From an uncultured Eubacteriales bacterium (lineage in GTDB: Bacteria > Bacillota > Clostridia > Oscillospirales > Acutalibacteraceae), in NCBI GenBank assembly GCA_934457415.1, contig CAKSHM010000002.1:62001-126000 (forward strand): DNA of 64,000 bases, in the 5' to 3' direction. The notes beneath the pieces were generated by a model. The model worked only from the letters and a program-made list of their open reading frames with translations. It ran no database searches and was not told the origin of the DNA. Position 1 is the stretch's first letter. Each line of letters begins with the position of its first letter. This document shows positions 16,999 through 26,047 of the stretch, piece after piece. Both the position numbers and the translations under genes were made by a program.

Positions 16999-17436
16999 AT
17001 GCTGAAAAAAATATTACTCAAATGTTTTTACGGATTGACATTTGCCGTAACAGTATTTAATCTTGCGGCAGGGGTAAAAGAAAGTCTGTTTTTTGATATT
17101 AACCGTCTCCCTGAGGGTAAGCTTACCTGCAGTGTAAATTCGCCCGACGGCAAAAGGACGCTTAATATCTATACGGTCGAAAATTCCATCGGTCAGGCGG
17201 TTCGGGGAGAAGTGGTTTATAAAAATAAAAAGAGCAATGTTTTCTGGCAGACGGGAATAAAAAATGCCGAAACCATGTGGCTTAATAATGACGGAATTGT
17301 TATAAACGGCGTAGGTCTTAATGTCAAAAACGGCGATACCTATGATTCGCGCCGCGGAACCTCGCTCTTCCAAGAGGGCAATTTAGGAGGCGAGGCCGCC
17401 CCCGAAAATATAGCGGTGTTAAGTAAACAGAGATGA
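16999..17436 (+). CDS. DUF5412-like membrane-anchored protein
   Basis: 145 aa. One N-terminal hydrophobic segment (about 8-26) is followed by a short beta-rich domain: SPDGKRTLNIYTVENSIGQA, RGEVVYKNKKSNVFWQTG, AETMWLNNDGIVINGVGLNV and DTYDSRRG. This order (ligand-less strands, an FWQ turn, a W-x-N-D turn and a closing TYD-R motif) matches DUF5412 proteins, whose role is unknown. Probably extracytoplasmic. RBS GGAGGAG upstream. Its stop overlaps the start of the RNA methyltransferase gene by 4 bp. Confidence 0.7.
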   Translation: MLKKILLKCFYGLTFAVTVFNLAAGVKESLFFDINRLPEGKLTCSVNSPDGKRTLNIYTVENSIGQAVRGEVVYKNKKSNVFWQTGIKNAETMWLNNDGIVINGVGLNVKNGDTYDSRRGTSLFQEGNLGGEAAPENIAVLSKQR

Positions 17437-18785
17437 ACAAAAATGATACAGTCACCCTTGAAATCACCGATATGTCATCTTCGGGCGACGGGGTAGGAAA
17501 AGCAGACGGGCTTGCGGTTTTCGTTCCCGATACTGCCGTCGGGGATACCGTTCGTGCGCTGATTTTAAAGGTTAAAAAAAGCTATGCTTTCGCAAAAGCC
17601 ATAGAAATTTTAAATGAAAGTCCGGATAGAATTGAAACCGAGTGTCCTTATTCCAAGCTTTGCGGAGGATGCGCGTTTCGTCATATTTCCTATAAAGCCG
17701 AGCTCGCTTATAAGGAAAAAGTTGTTAAGGAAAATATAAAAAGAATTTCGGGAATTGATATGGAGCCCGAGCCGATAACGGGGCTTAGTGATTTAAGATA
17801 CAGAAATAAGGCTTCTTATCCGATTGCACAGGACGGAACGGTTGGGCTTTATGCAAGAAATTCTCATAGGATTATTCCTGTCAGCGATTGTCTTTTAGAA
17901 CCCGAGGAGTTTTCGGAAATTTGCGGGGCTTTTAAGTCTTGGGTAAACAAATATAATATCCCGGTTTTTAATGAAATCACAAAAAAAGGCCTCCTTAAAA
18001 GACTTGTTTTAAGAAAGGCTTTCGCAACAAATGAAATTATGGTCGGAGTTGTAGCCACAGGGGAAATTCCCTTTGAAGCAGAGCTTAGCGAATGCCTTTT
18101 AAAGCAGAATAAAAATATTAAAACCATAGTTTTAAATATCAATAAAAAGGATAATAATGTTATTTTAGGCGATTTTTCGCGCAATGTTTTCGGCGGGGGC
18201 TACATAAAGGATATTCTTTGCGGAATTGAAATCAGAATTTCGCTTAAAAGTTTCTATCAGGTCAATCATGATATGGCTCAGCTTCTTTATAAAAAGGCTG
18301 CGCAGTACGGAGAAACCGATAATAAGCTTGTTTTGGACCTTTATTGCGGAACGGGAACGATAGGTCTTTCTTTGGCTAAGAGGGCTAAAGAGGTAATAGG
18401 GGTGGAAATTGTTCCGGAAGCGGTTAAGGACGCCGAGGTCAATGCAAAAAGCAATAATTTAAATAATATAAGCTTTATTTGCTCGGACGCGTCGAGTGCC
18501 GCAAGGGAACTTGAAAAAAGGGCTGTAAAACCGCAGACCGTGATTTTAGATCCCCCGAGAAAGGGCTGCGACCGTGCGCTTATAGAAACCGTCTGCAAAG
18601 GGTTTAAGCCTGAAAGAGCCGTCTATGTTTCCTGCGACAGCGCAACGCTTGCAAGGGATATAAAAGCGTTTGAAGAAATGGGCTATATGCTTATAAAATA
18701 TGCGCCTTTTGATTTGTTTCCGAGAACAAGGCATGTTGAGTGCGTGGCTCTTTTAAAGCGAAAAAATGAGGAGAATGTATCATGA
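17433..18785 (+). CDS. rlmD: 23S rRNA (uracil-5) methyltransferase, RlmD/RlmCD type
   Basis: 450 aa. The N-terminal TRAM domain (about 1-62) is followed by an iron-sulfur cluster site: C71, C77 and C80 in CPYSKLCGGC, with C153 as likely fourth ligand. The SAM loop is LDLYCGTGTIG (301-311), DPPRKGC lies at 373-379, and the catalytic Cys is C401 in YVSCDSATLA. Such enzymes methylate U1939, and in Gram-positive RlmCD also U747, of 23S rRNA. The gene starts inside the previous gene and overlaps the deacetylase gene by 4 bp. Confidence 0.93.
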   Translation: MNKNDTVTLEITDMSSSGDGVGKADGLAVFVPDTAVGDTVRALILKVKKSYAFAKAIEILNESPDRIETECPYSKLCGGCAFRHISYKAELAYKEKVVKENIKRISGIDMEPEPITGLSDLRYRNKASYPIAQDGTVGLYARNSHRIIPVSDCLLEPEEFSEICGAFKSWVNKYNIPVFNEITKKGLLKRLVLRKAFATNEIMVGVVATGEIPFEAELSECLLKQNKNIKTIVLNINKKDNNVILGDFSRNVFGGGYIKDILCGIEIRISLKSFYQVNHDMAQLLYKKAAQYGETDNKLVLDLYCGTGTIGLSLAKRAKEVIGVEIVPEAVKDAEVNAKSNNLNNISFICSDASSAARELEKRAVKPQTVILDPPRKGCDRALIETVCKGFKPERAVYVSCDSATLARDIKAFEEMGYMLIKYAPFDLFPRTRHVECVALLKRKNEENVS

Positions 18786-19639
18786 ATTACAGATTTCTGC
18801 GTTTCCCTGACGGAAAACAAAAGGCGGTCACTTTCAGCTATGACGACGGTTGCAGGGACGATATAAGGCTGGTTGAAATTCTCAACCGTTATAAAATAAA
18901 ATGTACCTTTAATATCAACAGTGCCTGTATTCCTGAAAAGGACGGCGAGTGGAGACTTACCGCGGAAGAAATTAAAAAATATTTAATTGATTCGGGTCAT
19001 GAGATTGCCATACACGGGAAATACCATAAGGCAATGGGCAAGCTTCGCCCTATTGACGGAATTCGCGAGGTTTTAGAATGCAGACAGGAGCTTGAAAATA
19101 CCTTCGGCATGATTATCCGCGGAATGGCTTATCCGGATACGGGAATAACCGAGTTTTCAAATAATACAAATTATGAGGAAATAAGAAATTATCTAAAAGA
19201 CCTTGATATCTGTTATGCAAGAACATTAAACGGTGATAATGACAGGTTTGAACTTCCATTGGATTTTCTCGCTTGGACACCCACCGCCCATCACACAAAT
19301 CCAAAGCTTTTTGATTATATAAATAAATTTAAAAGCATATCAGGGAAAGAATACTGTTCTGTCAGAACGCCGAAGCTTTTTTATCTTTGGGGACACAGCT
19401 TTGAGTTTGCTGGCGGCGGATTTGATTTACTTGAAAAGATCTGTGCGGAAATCTCAGGGCTTGATGATGTTTGGTATGCAACCAATATGGAAATTTATGA
19501 TTATGTAAGCGCATATAATTTGCTTGTTTTCAGCGCCGATTCAAAGACAGTTTATAATCCCACGCTTTTAAAAATCTGGTTTGATATCGGCGGAAAGCTG
19601 TACAGCATAGATTCAGGCGAAACAATTACTATAAAATAA
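18782..19639 (+). CDS. Polysaccharide deacetylase family protein (CE4-like)
   Basis: 285 aa with no signal peptide. The catalytic and metal site is FSYDDGCRDD (D21, D22) and H78/H82 in HGKYH, which forms the H-x3-H pair of carbohydrate esterase 4 enzymes. The chain ends with a short beta-rich tail. These proteins remove N-acetyl or O-acetyl groups from sugars; the absence of an export signal suggests a cytosolic oligosaccharide substrate. It overlaps the methyltransferase gene by 4 bp and precedes a GH95 gene by 14 nt. Together with the fucosidase it looks like a glycan-salvage pair. Confidence 0.85.
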   Translation: MNYRFLRFPDGKQKAVTFSYDDGCRDDIRLVEILNRYKIKCTFNINSACIPEKDGEWRLTAEEIKKYLIDSGHEIAIHGKYHKAMGKLRPIDGIREVLECRQELENTFGMIIRGMAYPDTGITEFSNNTNYEEIRNYLKDLDICYARTLNGDNDRFELPLDFLAWTPTAHHTNPKLFDYINKFKSISGKEYCSVRTPKLFYLWGHSFEFAGGGFDLLEKICAEISGLDDVWYATNMEIYDYVSAYNLLVFSADSKTVYNPTLLKIWFDIGGKLYSIDSGETITIK

Positions 19640-19653
19640 AAACGGAAGATATT

Positions 19654-21897
19654 ATGGTTGAAAAGACAGTAAAAGGAACTCTTAATTCTCATAGGCTTAT
19701 ATTTAATAAGCCTGCAAAAAACTGGAACGAGGCTTTGCCTTTAGGTAACGGAAGAATAGGCGCAATGCTGTTCGGCGGAGCAAGCATAGAGCATATCGAC
19801 TTAAATGAAGACACCCTTTGGAGCGGCAGACCGAGTATTTCAAAACAGAATTGCTTTGAAGCTTATAAAACCGCGCGCGGGCTTACCTTAAAAGGCGAGG
19901 CTGAGAGGGCTGAAAAACTGCTCGAAAATGAATTCGGGGATTACCTTGTTCAGATGTATCTGCCGCTTGGCTCAATTGATTTAAAAATGCGGATTGACGG
20001 CGAGATTTCCGAATATAATCGGGAATTAAGACTTGATACCGCCGTTTTTAAAACAAGCTTTGTCAGCAACGGTATAAAATATACAAGAACCGCTTTTATA
20101 AGCCCTGTTCATCAGATTATGGCAATTAAAACCGAGGCGGACAAGCCGAATTCCGTTTCGTTTGACTTGGCACTTCACGGCGCCTTAAAATGCCGTGAGT
20201 TTTTAAAAAACGGCACCGCATATATTGAGGGAAACGCACCTGTTTGCGAAGCACCGTTCGGCAGTACGACCTGCCATGAGGAAAGCAAGATTTATTCTGA
20301 GTCCGACAGCAAAAAGGGAATTCCTTACTTGGCGGCAATGACGGTTATTGCAGACGGAGGAGAGGTTACAGAAAAAGAAAACCTTTTAAGCGTTGAAAAT
20401 GCAGACAGCGCAACGGTTATTTTTGCCGTAAGAACAGGATTTAAGGATTATAAAACAGACCCTGTTTTAAGCGGAAAGGATTATAAAGCGGAGCTTTATG
20501 AGGATTTAAAAAAGGCTTGTTCAAAGACATTCGATGAGCTGCTCGAGGCTTGTGTAACCGAGCATAGAAGACTCTATGACCGCACCGAACTTGTTCTGTC
20601 CGACAGCAAAAACAGCTCTCTTCCTACCGACGAAAGACTTAGATTAAAGGCGAAGGGCGAAGAGGATCAGTCGCTTTATGCCCTGCTTTTCCATTTCGGA
20701 AGATATTTAACTATCTGCGCCTCAAGAAAAGGCACTCAGCCGATGAATTTGCAAGGGATTTGGAATAAGGAACTTATTCCGCCGTGGTCAAGCAATTATA
20801 CGCTTAATATTAACACCGAAATGAACTATTGGCCGACTCTTAACGCCGGTCTTGAAGAATGCTATGAGCCGCTTATAGAAATGATAAAGGAAATGGCGGT
20901 TTTAGGTAAAAAAACAGCTGAAAGCTACTATAATGCAAAAGGCTGGGTAAGCCACCATGCCTCGGATATATGGAGAGTTACTCACCCTACGACCAACAGA
21001 ATAAACAACTGCTGTCAGTGGGGGTACTGGCCGATGTCCTCAGGCTGGCTTACAAAAATGCTTTTTGATTATTATGTCCATACAGAGGATTTAGAATTCT
21101 TAAAGGAAATATATCCGGTTTTAAAGGGCTCTGCCGATTTTTATAAATCCATGCTCACCGAAATTAACGGAAATTATGTTTTCTGTCCCTCAACGAGCCC
21201 TGAAAACCGTTATATGACAGGTTCTGATGAGTCCTGCTCGCTTGATATAACAACGGCGATGACGACCGAAATTATCCGCGATGTTTTAAATATCGCAGAT
21301 ATTGCCTCTAAAAAGCTCGGAAAATCCCATACGGATTACTTGGAATTTGCAAAAAAGCTTCCCGAATTTAAAATTGATTCGGACGGCGGACTTTCGGAAT
21401 GGTACACCGAGCATGAAAAATGGGATATTCATCATAGACATGTGTCTCATCTTTATGCGCTTTTTCCGTCAAATCAGATAACGGATGAAACACCGAAGCT
21501 TGAAGAGGCTTGCAAAAGAACCTTGGAGCAGAGGGGAGACGGCGGAACAGGCTGGAGCCTTGCATGGAAAATAAATCTCTGGGCAAGACTTAAGGACGGC
21601 GAGCATGCGCTTAAGCTTTTAGATAATCAGTTAACGCCTATTGACAGCGAAATCAACACCCCCGACTGTATGGGAGGCAGCTACCCCAACCTTTTCTGTG
21701 CGCATCCGCCTTTTCAGATTGACGGAAATTTCGGTGCCTGCAACGGAATAATGATGATGCTGGCTCAGTATAATAACGGTAAATTAGAGCTTCTTCCGGC
21801 TCTTCCGAAGTCATGGAAAGACGGCGCGTTGTATGGCTATCACGCAAACGGCGGAAAGGTAATAGACATAGTCTGGAAGGACGGAAAGCTGATTTAA
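19654..21897 (+). CDS. GH95-family alpha-L-fucosidase/galactosidase-like glycosidase
   Basis: 747 aa, no signal peptide. The N-terminus PAKNWNEALPLGNGRIGAMLFGG and the region HRHVSHLYALFPSNQI followed by GDGGTGWSLAWKINLWARL are hallmarks of GH95, an inverting (alpha/alpha)6 barrel family; the central barrel includes GIWNKELIPPWSSNYTLNIN. Characterised members cleave alpha-1,2-fucose or alpha-galactose from host or plant glycans. Intracellular location implies uptake of oligosaccharides by a transporter not in this window. The gene is followed by a strong bidirectional terminator. Substrate is inferred from the family. Confidence 0.92.
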   Translation: MVEKTVKGTLNSHRLIFNKPAKNWNEALPLGNGRIGAMLFGGASIEHIDLNEDTLWSGRPSISKQNCFEAYKTARGLTLKGEAERAEKLLENEFGDYLVQMYLPLGSIDLKMRIDGEISEYNRELRLDTAVFKTSFVSNGIKYTRTAFISPVHQIMAIKTEADKPNSVSFDLALHGALKCREFLKNGTAYIEGNAPVCEAPFGSTTCHEESKIYSESDSKKGIPYLAAMTVIADGGEVTEKENLLSVENADSATVIFAVRTGFKDYKTDPVLSGKDYKAELYEDLKKACSKTFDELLEACVTEHRRLYDRTELVLSDSKNSSLPTDERLRLKAKGEEDQSLYALLFHFGRYLTICASRKGTQPMNLQGIWNKELIPPWSSNYTLNINTEMNYWPTLNAGLEECYEPLIEMIKEMAVLGKKTAESYYNAKGWVSHHASDIWRVTHPTTNRINNCCQWGYWPMSSGWLTKMLFDYYVHTEDLEFLKEIYPVLKGSADFYKSMLTEINGNYVFCPSTSPENRYMTGSDESCSLDITTAMTTEIIRDVLNIADIASKKLGKSHTDYLEFAKKLPEFKIDSDGGLSEWYTEHEKWDIHHRHVSHLYALFPSNQITDETPKLEEACKRTLEQRGDGGTGWSLAWKINLWARLKDGEHALKLLDNQLTPIDSEINTPDCMGGSYPNLFCAHPPFQIDGNFGACNGIMMMLAQYNNGKLELLPALPKSWKDGALYGYHANGGKVIDIVWKDGKLI

Positions 21898-21926
21898 GAT
21901 TTATTAACAGATTGCCTTAAAAATTA

Positions 21927-21959
21927 AAAAATCTCAGCCTTTTTGGCTGAGATTTTTTA
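21927..21959. terminator. Bidirectional terminator between the GH95 gene and proS
   Basis: A 14 bp stem whose GC core is CTCAGCC/GGCTGAG, with a TTTTT loop. A-runs before and T-runs after (21954-21959) allow use on both strands. It separates convergent genes. Confidence 0.85.
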
Positions 21960-21970
21960 ATATATTCAGT

Positions 21971-23407
21971 TTAATAAGCCTTTCCGAAGTAAAGCATGTG
22001 CTTCGCTTTTTTGCCGCAGCAAACGCAGGTATCGGAAATTTCATCCTGCTCAAATGGAATACAGCGCGATGTAACTCCTGCATATTCCTTTAATTTGTCC
22101 TCGCACTCTCTGTCGCCGCACCACATTGCCCTGATAAATCCGGGCTTGTTATCGGCAATATCCTTCATTTCTTTAAGAGAATGGGCGTCAAAGGTCATAT
22201 TTTCGCGGCGCTTTAATGCCTTGTTATAGAGATTGTCACGGACTTCATTTAAAAGGCGCGGAATTTCGGTTTCCAAATCGTTAAGGCAAACGGTAACTTT
22301 CTCATAATTATCTCTTCTTGCAACAACGCAGGAATTATTTTCAATATCTCTCGGACCGATTTCAATTCTGAGCGGAACACCTTTCATTTCATATTCCGCA
22401 AATTTCCATCCCGGTGACTGCTCGCTTTTATCGCATTTAACACGGCAGACCTTTTTGATTCTTTCGCAAATCTCGTCAGCTTTTTCTAAAACGCCTGCCT
22501 TGTGCGAAGCGATAGGAACAATTACGGCCTGAATAGGAGCTATGGCAGGGGGAAGAACGAGACCGTTATCGTCACCGTGCGTCATAATAACGGCACCGAT
22601 AAGCCTTGTTGTTGTTCCCCAAGAGGTCTGATAAGGGTGGCAGAGCTTATTTTCCCTGTCGGTAAAGGTAACATCAAAAGCCTTTGAAAAGCCGTCCCCG
22701 AAATAATGCGAGGTTCCGCTCTGAAGCGCCTTTCCGTCATGCATTAAGGCTTCTATCGTGTAGGTCGCTTCAGCTCCCGCAAAGCGCTCCTTTTCGGTTT
22801 TCTGACCCTTGACAACCGGCATTGCAAGGTATTTTTCGGCAAATTCCGCATATACATTTAACATCTGCTCGGTTTCATGCTTTGCTTCCTCGGCGGTTTC
22901 ATGTATTGTATGACCCTCCTGCCATAAAAACTCGCGCGAGCGCAGGAAAGGTCTTGTAGTCTTTTCCCAGCGGACTACACTGCACCACTGATTGTAAAGC
23001 TTCGGCAGGTCACGGTAAGACTGAACGATATTTTTAAAGTGGTCGCAAAAAAGAGTTTCCGAAGTCGGTCTTACACAAAGCCTTTCTTCAAGCTTTTCGT
23101 TTCCTCCGTAAGTTACCCAAGCAACCTCCGGCGCAAAGCCCTCAACATGATCCTTTTCTTTCTGCAGGAGACTTTCGGGAATAAAAAGAGGCATATAAAC
23201 ATTTTCATGCCCTTTTTCTTTGAACATTGAGTCCATAATATGCTGAATATTTTCCCAGATAGCATATCCGTAAGGTCTGATTATCATACAGCCTTTAACC
23301 GAGGAATAATCAATAAGCTCGGCTTTGAGGCAGACATCGGTATACCATTGGGCGAAGTCCTCTTCCATAGAGGTAATGGATTTAACCATTTTTTCGTTTT
23401 TAGCCAT
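21971..23407 (-). CDS. proS: Prolyl-tRNA synthetase, archaeal/eukaryote-like type
   Basis: 478 aa from ATG 23407, which has AGGTGAT 8 nt upstream; an in-frame start 36 nt earlier (23443) lacks a ribosome site. Class II motifs: motif 1 region [12 protein letters not shown], motif 2 [17 protein letters not shown], and RPTSETLF. There is no editing INS domain, and the C-terminus carries [20 protein letters not shown] and CVCCGKKAK, a zinc-like region of ProS type 3. This length and layout mark the archaeal-type enzyme, which charges tRNA-Pro. No T-box leader fits the short upstream gap. It is transcribed toward the GH95 gene. Confidence 0.95.
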   Translation of the reverse strand: MAKNEKMVKSITSMEEDFAQWYTDVCLKAELIDYSSVKGCMIIRPYGYAIWENIQHIMDSMFKEKGHENVYMPLFIPESLLQKEKDHVEGFAPEVAWVTYGGNEKLEERLCVRPTSETLFCDHFKNIVQSYRDLPKLYNQWCSVVRWEKTTRPFLRSREFLWQEGHTIHETAEEAKHETEQMLNVYAEFAEKYLAMPVVKGQKTEKERFAGAEATYTIEALMHDGKALQSGTSHYFGDGFSKAFDVTFTDRENKLCHPYQTSWGTTTRLIGAVIMTHGDDNGLVLPPAIAPIQAVIVPIASHKAGVLEKADEICERIKKVCRVKCDKSEQSPGWKFAEYEMKGVPLRIEIGPRDIENNSCVVARRDNYEKVTVCLNDLETEIPRLLNEVRDNLYNKALKRRENMTFDAHSLKEMKDIADNKPGFIRAMWCGDRECEDKLKEYAGVTSRCIPFEQDEISDTCVCCGKKAKHMLYFGKAY

Positions 23408-23508
23408 AATAAATATCACCTGAAATACACATATTAAATACATTATAATTTAAAACACCTTTTTTTGCAACAGTTTTATAAAATGTGTTTTAAAAAATAA
23501 AAAAACTA

Positions 23509-23537
23509 TTGACAAAAGCTCATTTTGAACATATTAT
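23509..23537 (+). promoter_or_regulatory. acpP promoter
   Basis: TTGACA (23509-23514) and TATTAT (23532-23537) with a 17 bp spacer. It lies 35 bp upstream of the acpP start and is close to the sigma-A consensus. Confidence 0.75.
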
Positions 23538-23571
23538 TTGATATAGAAAAATATTCATTGGAGGAAAAATT

Positions 23572-23805
23572 ATGGTTTTTGAAAAGTTTGTTGAAATACT
23601 CGCCGATCAGCTTGATGTCGATAAGGATACTATCACTCCGGAAACGAAAATCGGCGAGGATTTGAATGCGGACAGTCTTGATGTGGTAGAAATGCTTATG
23701 GCTATCGAAGATGAGTTTAATATTGAAATTCCGGACGAGGAAATTGAAAACTTTAAAACTGTGAATGATGTTGTAGAGTACATTCAGAATCATTCGGAAA
23801 ACTGA
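23572..23805 (+). CDS. acpP: Acyl carrier protein
   Basis: 77 aa, strongly acidic. The phosphopantetheine attachment site is S35 in DLNADSLDVVEM. Length and four-helix pattern are those of fatty-acid-synthesis ACP. It carries acyl chains on a 4'-phosphopantetheine arm through fatty acid synthesis in the cytosol. Preceded by GGAGG and a strong promoter, followed by its own terminator, so it is a single-gene unit here rather than part of a fab cluster. Confidence 0.96.
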   Translation: MVFEKFVEILADQLDVDKDTITPETKIGEDLNADSLDVVEMLMAIEDEFNIEIPDEEIENFKTVNDVVEYIQNHSEN

Positions 23806-23822
23806 TTATTCCTTAAATTCAG

Positions 23823-23861
23823 GTACCGCCTTTTGGGAAAAGCCCCGAAGGCGGTACTTTT
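23823..23861 (+). terminator. acpP terminator
   Basis: GTACCGCCTT (23823-23832) pairs with AAGGCGGTAC (23848-23857) around a partly paired loop; TTTTA follows. Confidence 0.85.
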
Positions 23862-23910
23862 ATGCAAAAATCCTTTTATACACTTTAAATAAGCTTGTCT
23901 ATTTTGCCTA

Positions 23911-23939
23911 TGTCAATTTTTTAAAAAAAAGAGTATAAT
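23911..23939 (+). promoter_or_regulatory. Promoter of the CarD-like gene
   Basis: TGTCAA (23911-23916) and TATAAT (23934-23939) with 17 bp spacing, 25 bp upstream of the GTG start. Confidence 0.55.
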
Positions 23940-23963
23940 AAATACAGGAGATGAATATTTAAA

Positions 23964-24485
23964 GTGTTTAAAAAAGGGGATACTGTTGTTTACGGGTCTA
24001 ACGGGACCTGTATTATTGAGGGAACGGAAAAAAAGAAGATAGGCAAAGAGGTTTATGAGTATTTTTGCTTAAAGCCTGTTTTGCAGGACAACAATCTGAT
24101 TTATGTGCCTGTAAAAAACGAAAGCCTGATATCTAAAATAAAAAAGACCCTTGAGTTTGATGAGCTTTGCGACCTTATAAGCGGCTCGGCTGATATTGAG
24201 CCTAATTGGATTGCGGATGAAACCCAGCGCAGAGATACATATAAAAATATCCTTTCTTCCGGAGACAGAAAGGGTATTATAGGGCTTACTAAGGCGCTTT
24301 ATAATGAAAAGACTAGAAGAAAAAATCTCGGGAAAAAGCTTCGGAGCAATGATGAGATTTTGCTTAAGCGCGCAGTGAATTATCTGCTCAGCGAGTTTTC
24401 AACAGCTGTTGAGCTTGAATATTCTCAGATGATTCCGCTTATTATGAATGAAATCTCTCCGATGGATCTTAAAATTAAAGAATAA
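23964..24485 (+). CDS. CarD/CdnL-family transcription regulator
   Basis: 173 aa, GTG start with AGGAG upstream. The N-terminal about 60 residues (FKKGDTVVYGSNGTCIIEG, YEYFCLKPVLQDNNLIYVPVKN) form the Tudor-like RNA polymerase interaction domain shared by CarD, CdnL and the Mfd RID. The helical C-terminus (DTYKNILSSGDRKGIIGLTKALYNEK) is the DNA-binding domain. Family members bind the polymerase beta subunit and stabilise open complexes, often at rRNA and growth genes. It has its own promoter and is followed by a shared terminator. The partner is inferred. Confidence 0.88.
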   Translation: MFKKGDTVVYGSNGTCIIEGTEKKKIGKEVYEYFCLKPVLQDNNLIYVPVKNESLISKIKKTLEFDELCDLISGSADIEPNWIADETQRRDTYKNILSSGDRKGIIGLTKALYNEKTRRKNLGKKLRSNDEILLKRAVNYLLSEFSTAVELEYSQMIPLIMNEISPMDLKIKE

Positions 24486-24492
24486 AATATAA

Positions 24493-24536
24493 CAAGCCCT
24501 GATTCGCGGTCAAAAAAGACTGAGAATCAGGGCTTG
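24493..24536. terminator. Terminator between convergent CarD-like and DD-carboxypeptidase genes
   Basis: CAAGCCCTGATTC (24493-24505) pairs with GAATCAGGGCTTG (24524-24536), 13 bp. Flanks are T-rich on the plus side (ATTTA) and on the minus side. Confidence 0.75.
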
Positions 24537-24546
24537 ATTTATAGGG

Positions 24547-25509
24547 TTAATCAGCATAAACAGAAGTAAATCCGTAATACTCTTCAAGGGTAAGACCGCT
24601 GTTATAAATCTTTTCGGCTTTTTCAACGCCGATATATCTGTAATGCCAAGATTCATACATATAACCCGTAATGCTTTCCTTGCCTTCGGGATATCTTAAA
24701 ATAAATCCGTATTTATAAGCGTTTGCGGCAAGCCAGTTGCATTCGGGAGTTCCCGTAAAGCTACCGCTTGCTTTATTTATATCAAATGCAAGACCTGTCT
24801 GATGCTCGGAATATCCGGGGCGTGCCGAATATCTGTCGGCTGCTGCGGCGCCGTCTCTCTTAACATAATTGTTATAAAGCTTCTGCTGTGTGCTGTAGCT
24901 TCTGAAGCCTGAGGCAACTTTCAAAATAAGGCCCTCGCTTCTTGCTGCTTCAAACATTTGATTAAGAGCCGCTTGGGCTTCGGGATTAACTCCGGGATTG
25001 TAATTTTTGGGAAGCGGATAGGATTTGTTTACAATTAAAATCCCGTCAATATATGTAGGCTCAATGACTACGGGATTTTTTGCGGTTACCTTAAAGGATG
25101 AGCTGACGGCTTTATTATCTGCGGATGTGACGGTTACGGTGCATTCGCCCTCACCTACCGCGGTAATATTCCCGTGTGCGTTTACCTTTGCAACCGCAGT
25201 ATTGCTCGACTGCCAGATTTCCGATTTGTCGGTAGCGTTAGAAGGGTACATCGTAACGATCGGCATAAATGAGGTTCCGACCTCAAATTCTCTCTCATAA
25301 GCGCTGAGCTTCATTGATTCGACGCCGATTTTTACGGGCTCAGGCTCCGGCTCGGGAACCGAAGAGACTTCCGTATGGCTTGCGGACACTTCTGTCGCAG
25401 GCTTGACCGCCTCTGATTCTGAGCCGGATTTTTTATTGCTATTGTTTTTGCATGCCGAAAAACTCAGCATTATAGCAAAAACAGTTAAAATACTAAGAAT
25501 TTTTTTCAT
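24547..25509 (-). CDS. D-alanyl-D-alanine carboxypeptidase lipoprotein with BIG2 domain
   Basis: 320 aa. The lipobox LSFSAC places the modified Cys at residue 20. A Ser/Glu/Pro-rich linker (about 21-60) is followed by a bacterial Ig-like 2 domain (about 62-143, ending AVGEGECTVTVTSADNK). The M15B catalytic domain follows: H236 and D243 in SEHQTGLAFDI, E286 and H289 in ESWHYRY, and SGFRSYS near 200-206. It would trim peptidoglycan stem peptides at the cell surface, anchored to the membrane and perhaps held to the wall by the Ig-like domain. A membrane-anchored homologue is at 5165-6010. Confidence 0.92.
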   Translation of the reverse strand: MKKILSILTVFAIMLSFSACKNNSNKKSGSESEAVKPATEVSASHTEVSSVPEPEPEPVKIGVESMKLSAYEREFEVGTSFMPIVTMYPSNATDKSEIWQSSNTAVAKVNAHGNITAVGEGECTVTVTSADNKAVSSSFKVTAKNPVVIEPTYIDGILIVNKSYPLPKNYNPGVNPEAQAALNQMFEAARSEGLILKVASGFRSYSTQQKLYNNYVKRDGAAAADRYSARPGYSEHQTGLAFDINKASGSFTGTPECNWLAANAYKYGFILRYPEGKESITGYMYESWHYRYIGVEKAEKIYNSGLTLEEYYGFTSVYAD

Positions 25510-25610
25510 AACATCACCGAGTTTTTTCTTTTATATTACCATATTTGAAATAAAAAGAAAAGAGGTGAATGAAAGTTTTGATAAAAAACTAAAAAGGTAA
25601 ATTTTTACCG

Positions 25611-25639
25611 TTGATTTTAAAAAAAATTTAAGGTATAAT
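25611..25639 (+). promoter_or_regulatory. Promoter of the Ser/Asn lipoprotein gene
   Basis: TTGATT (25611-25616) and TATAAT (25634-25639), 17 bp spacing, 35 bp before the ATG. Confidence 0.6.
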
Positions 25640-25673
25640 TTTCTTATAATCAACCGAAAAAGGAAAATGAATT

Positions 25674-26042
25674 ATGAAAAAAGCTTTATGTCTTATATTT
25701 TGTCTTTTAACGGCTTTCTGTTTTGCCGCTTGCAAAAATAAAGGCAATACACAAAAAAATCAAAATAACTCTTCGTCTGAAGTCTCATTTAATTCCTCTG
25801 AAACTGACAGTCAGTCAGACAATTCTTCAAAGTCGGAGAAAAGCTCGGCAATAAAAGAAAATCAAAGCGTTTCACCGTCTTTGCCGGAGGTTTCAAAAAA
25901 CGACAGTAAATTAAGCTCCGAAGATAACTACAGCAGCAATGGCAGTAACAGTAACGGCAACAGCAACAGCAACAGCAACAGCAGTAATTCTTCCGTAAGC
26001 TCTGATTCGGATGAAATTCCGTATTTCCCCGGAATTTATTGA
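25674..26042 (+). CDS. Ser/Asn-rich lipoprotein of unknown function
   Basis: 122 aa. A signal sequence (MKKALCLIFCLLTAFCFAAC) ends in a lipobox with the modified Cys at residue 20. The rest is low complexity, rich in Ser, Asn and Lys, and ends in SDEIPYFPGIY. A run of CAACAG/TAACGG-type hexanucleotides codes NSNGNSNSNSN at about 25945-25985. No fold or catalytic motif is visible. Six-base units change length without shifting frame, so repeat number may vary. It may be a surface-exposed spacer or adhesin fragment, but nothing decides this. Confidence 0.7.
   Translation: MKKALCLIFCLLTAFCFAACKNKGNTQKNQNNSSSEVSFNSSETDSQSDNSSKSEKSSAIKENQSVSPSLPEVSKNDSKLSSEDNYSSNGSNSNGNSNSNSNSSNSSVSSDSDEIPYFPGIY
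25945..25985 (+). repeat. Short tandem repeat of (A/C)AACAG-type units inside the lipoprotein gene
   Basis: About seven near-identical AACAGC/AACAGT/AACGGC units in tandem, coding Asn-Ser/Gly pairs. Unit length is a multiple of three, so slippage would change the length of the protein but not its frame. Confidence 0.75.
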
Positions 26043-26047
26043 TTATT

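Noticed and set aside
23408..23443. A 12-residue N-terminal extension of ProS
   Set aside because: No ribosome site at the upstream start; AGGTGAT is correctly spaced for ATG 23407.
25945..25985. Repeats that look like a small CRISPR array
   Set aside because: The units are 6 bp, in frame within a lipoprotein gene, with no spacers and no cas genes.
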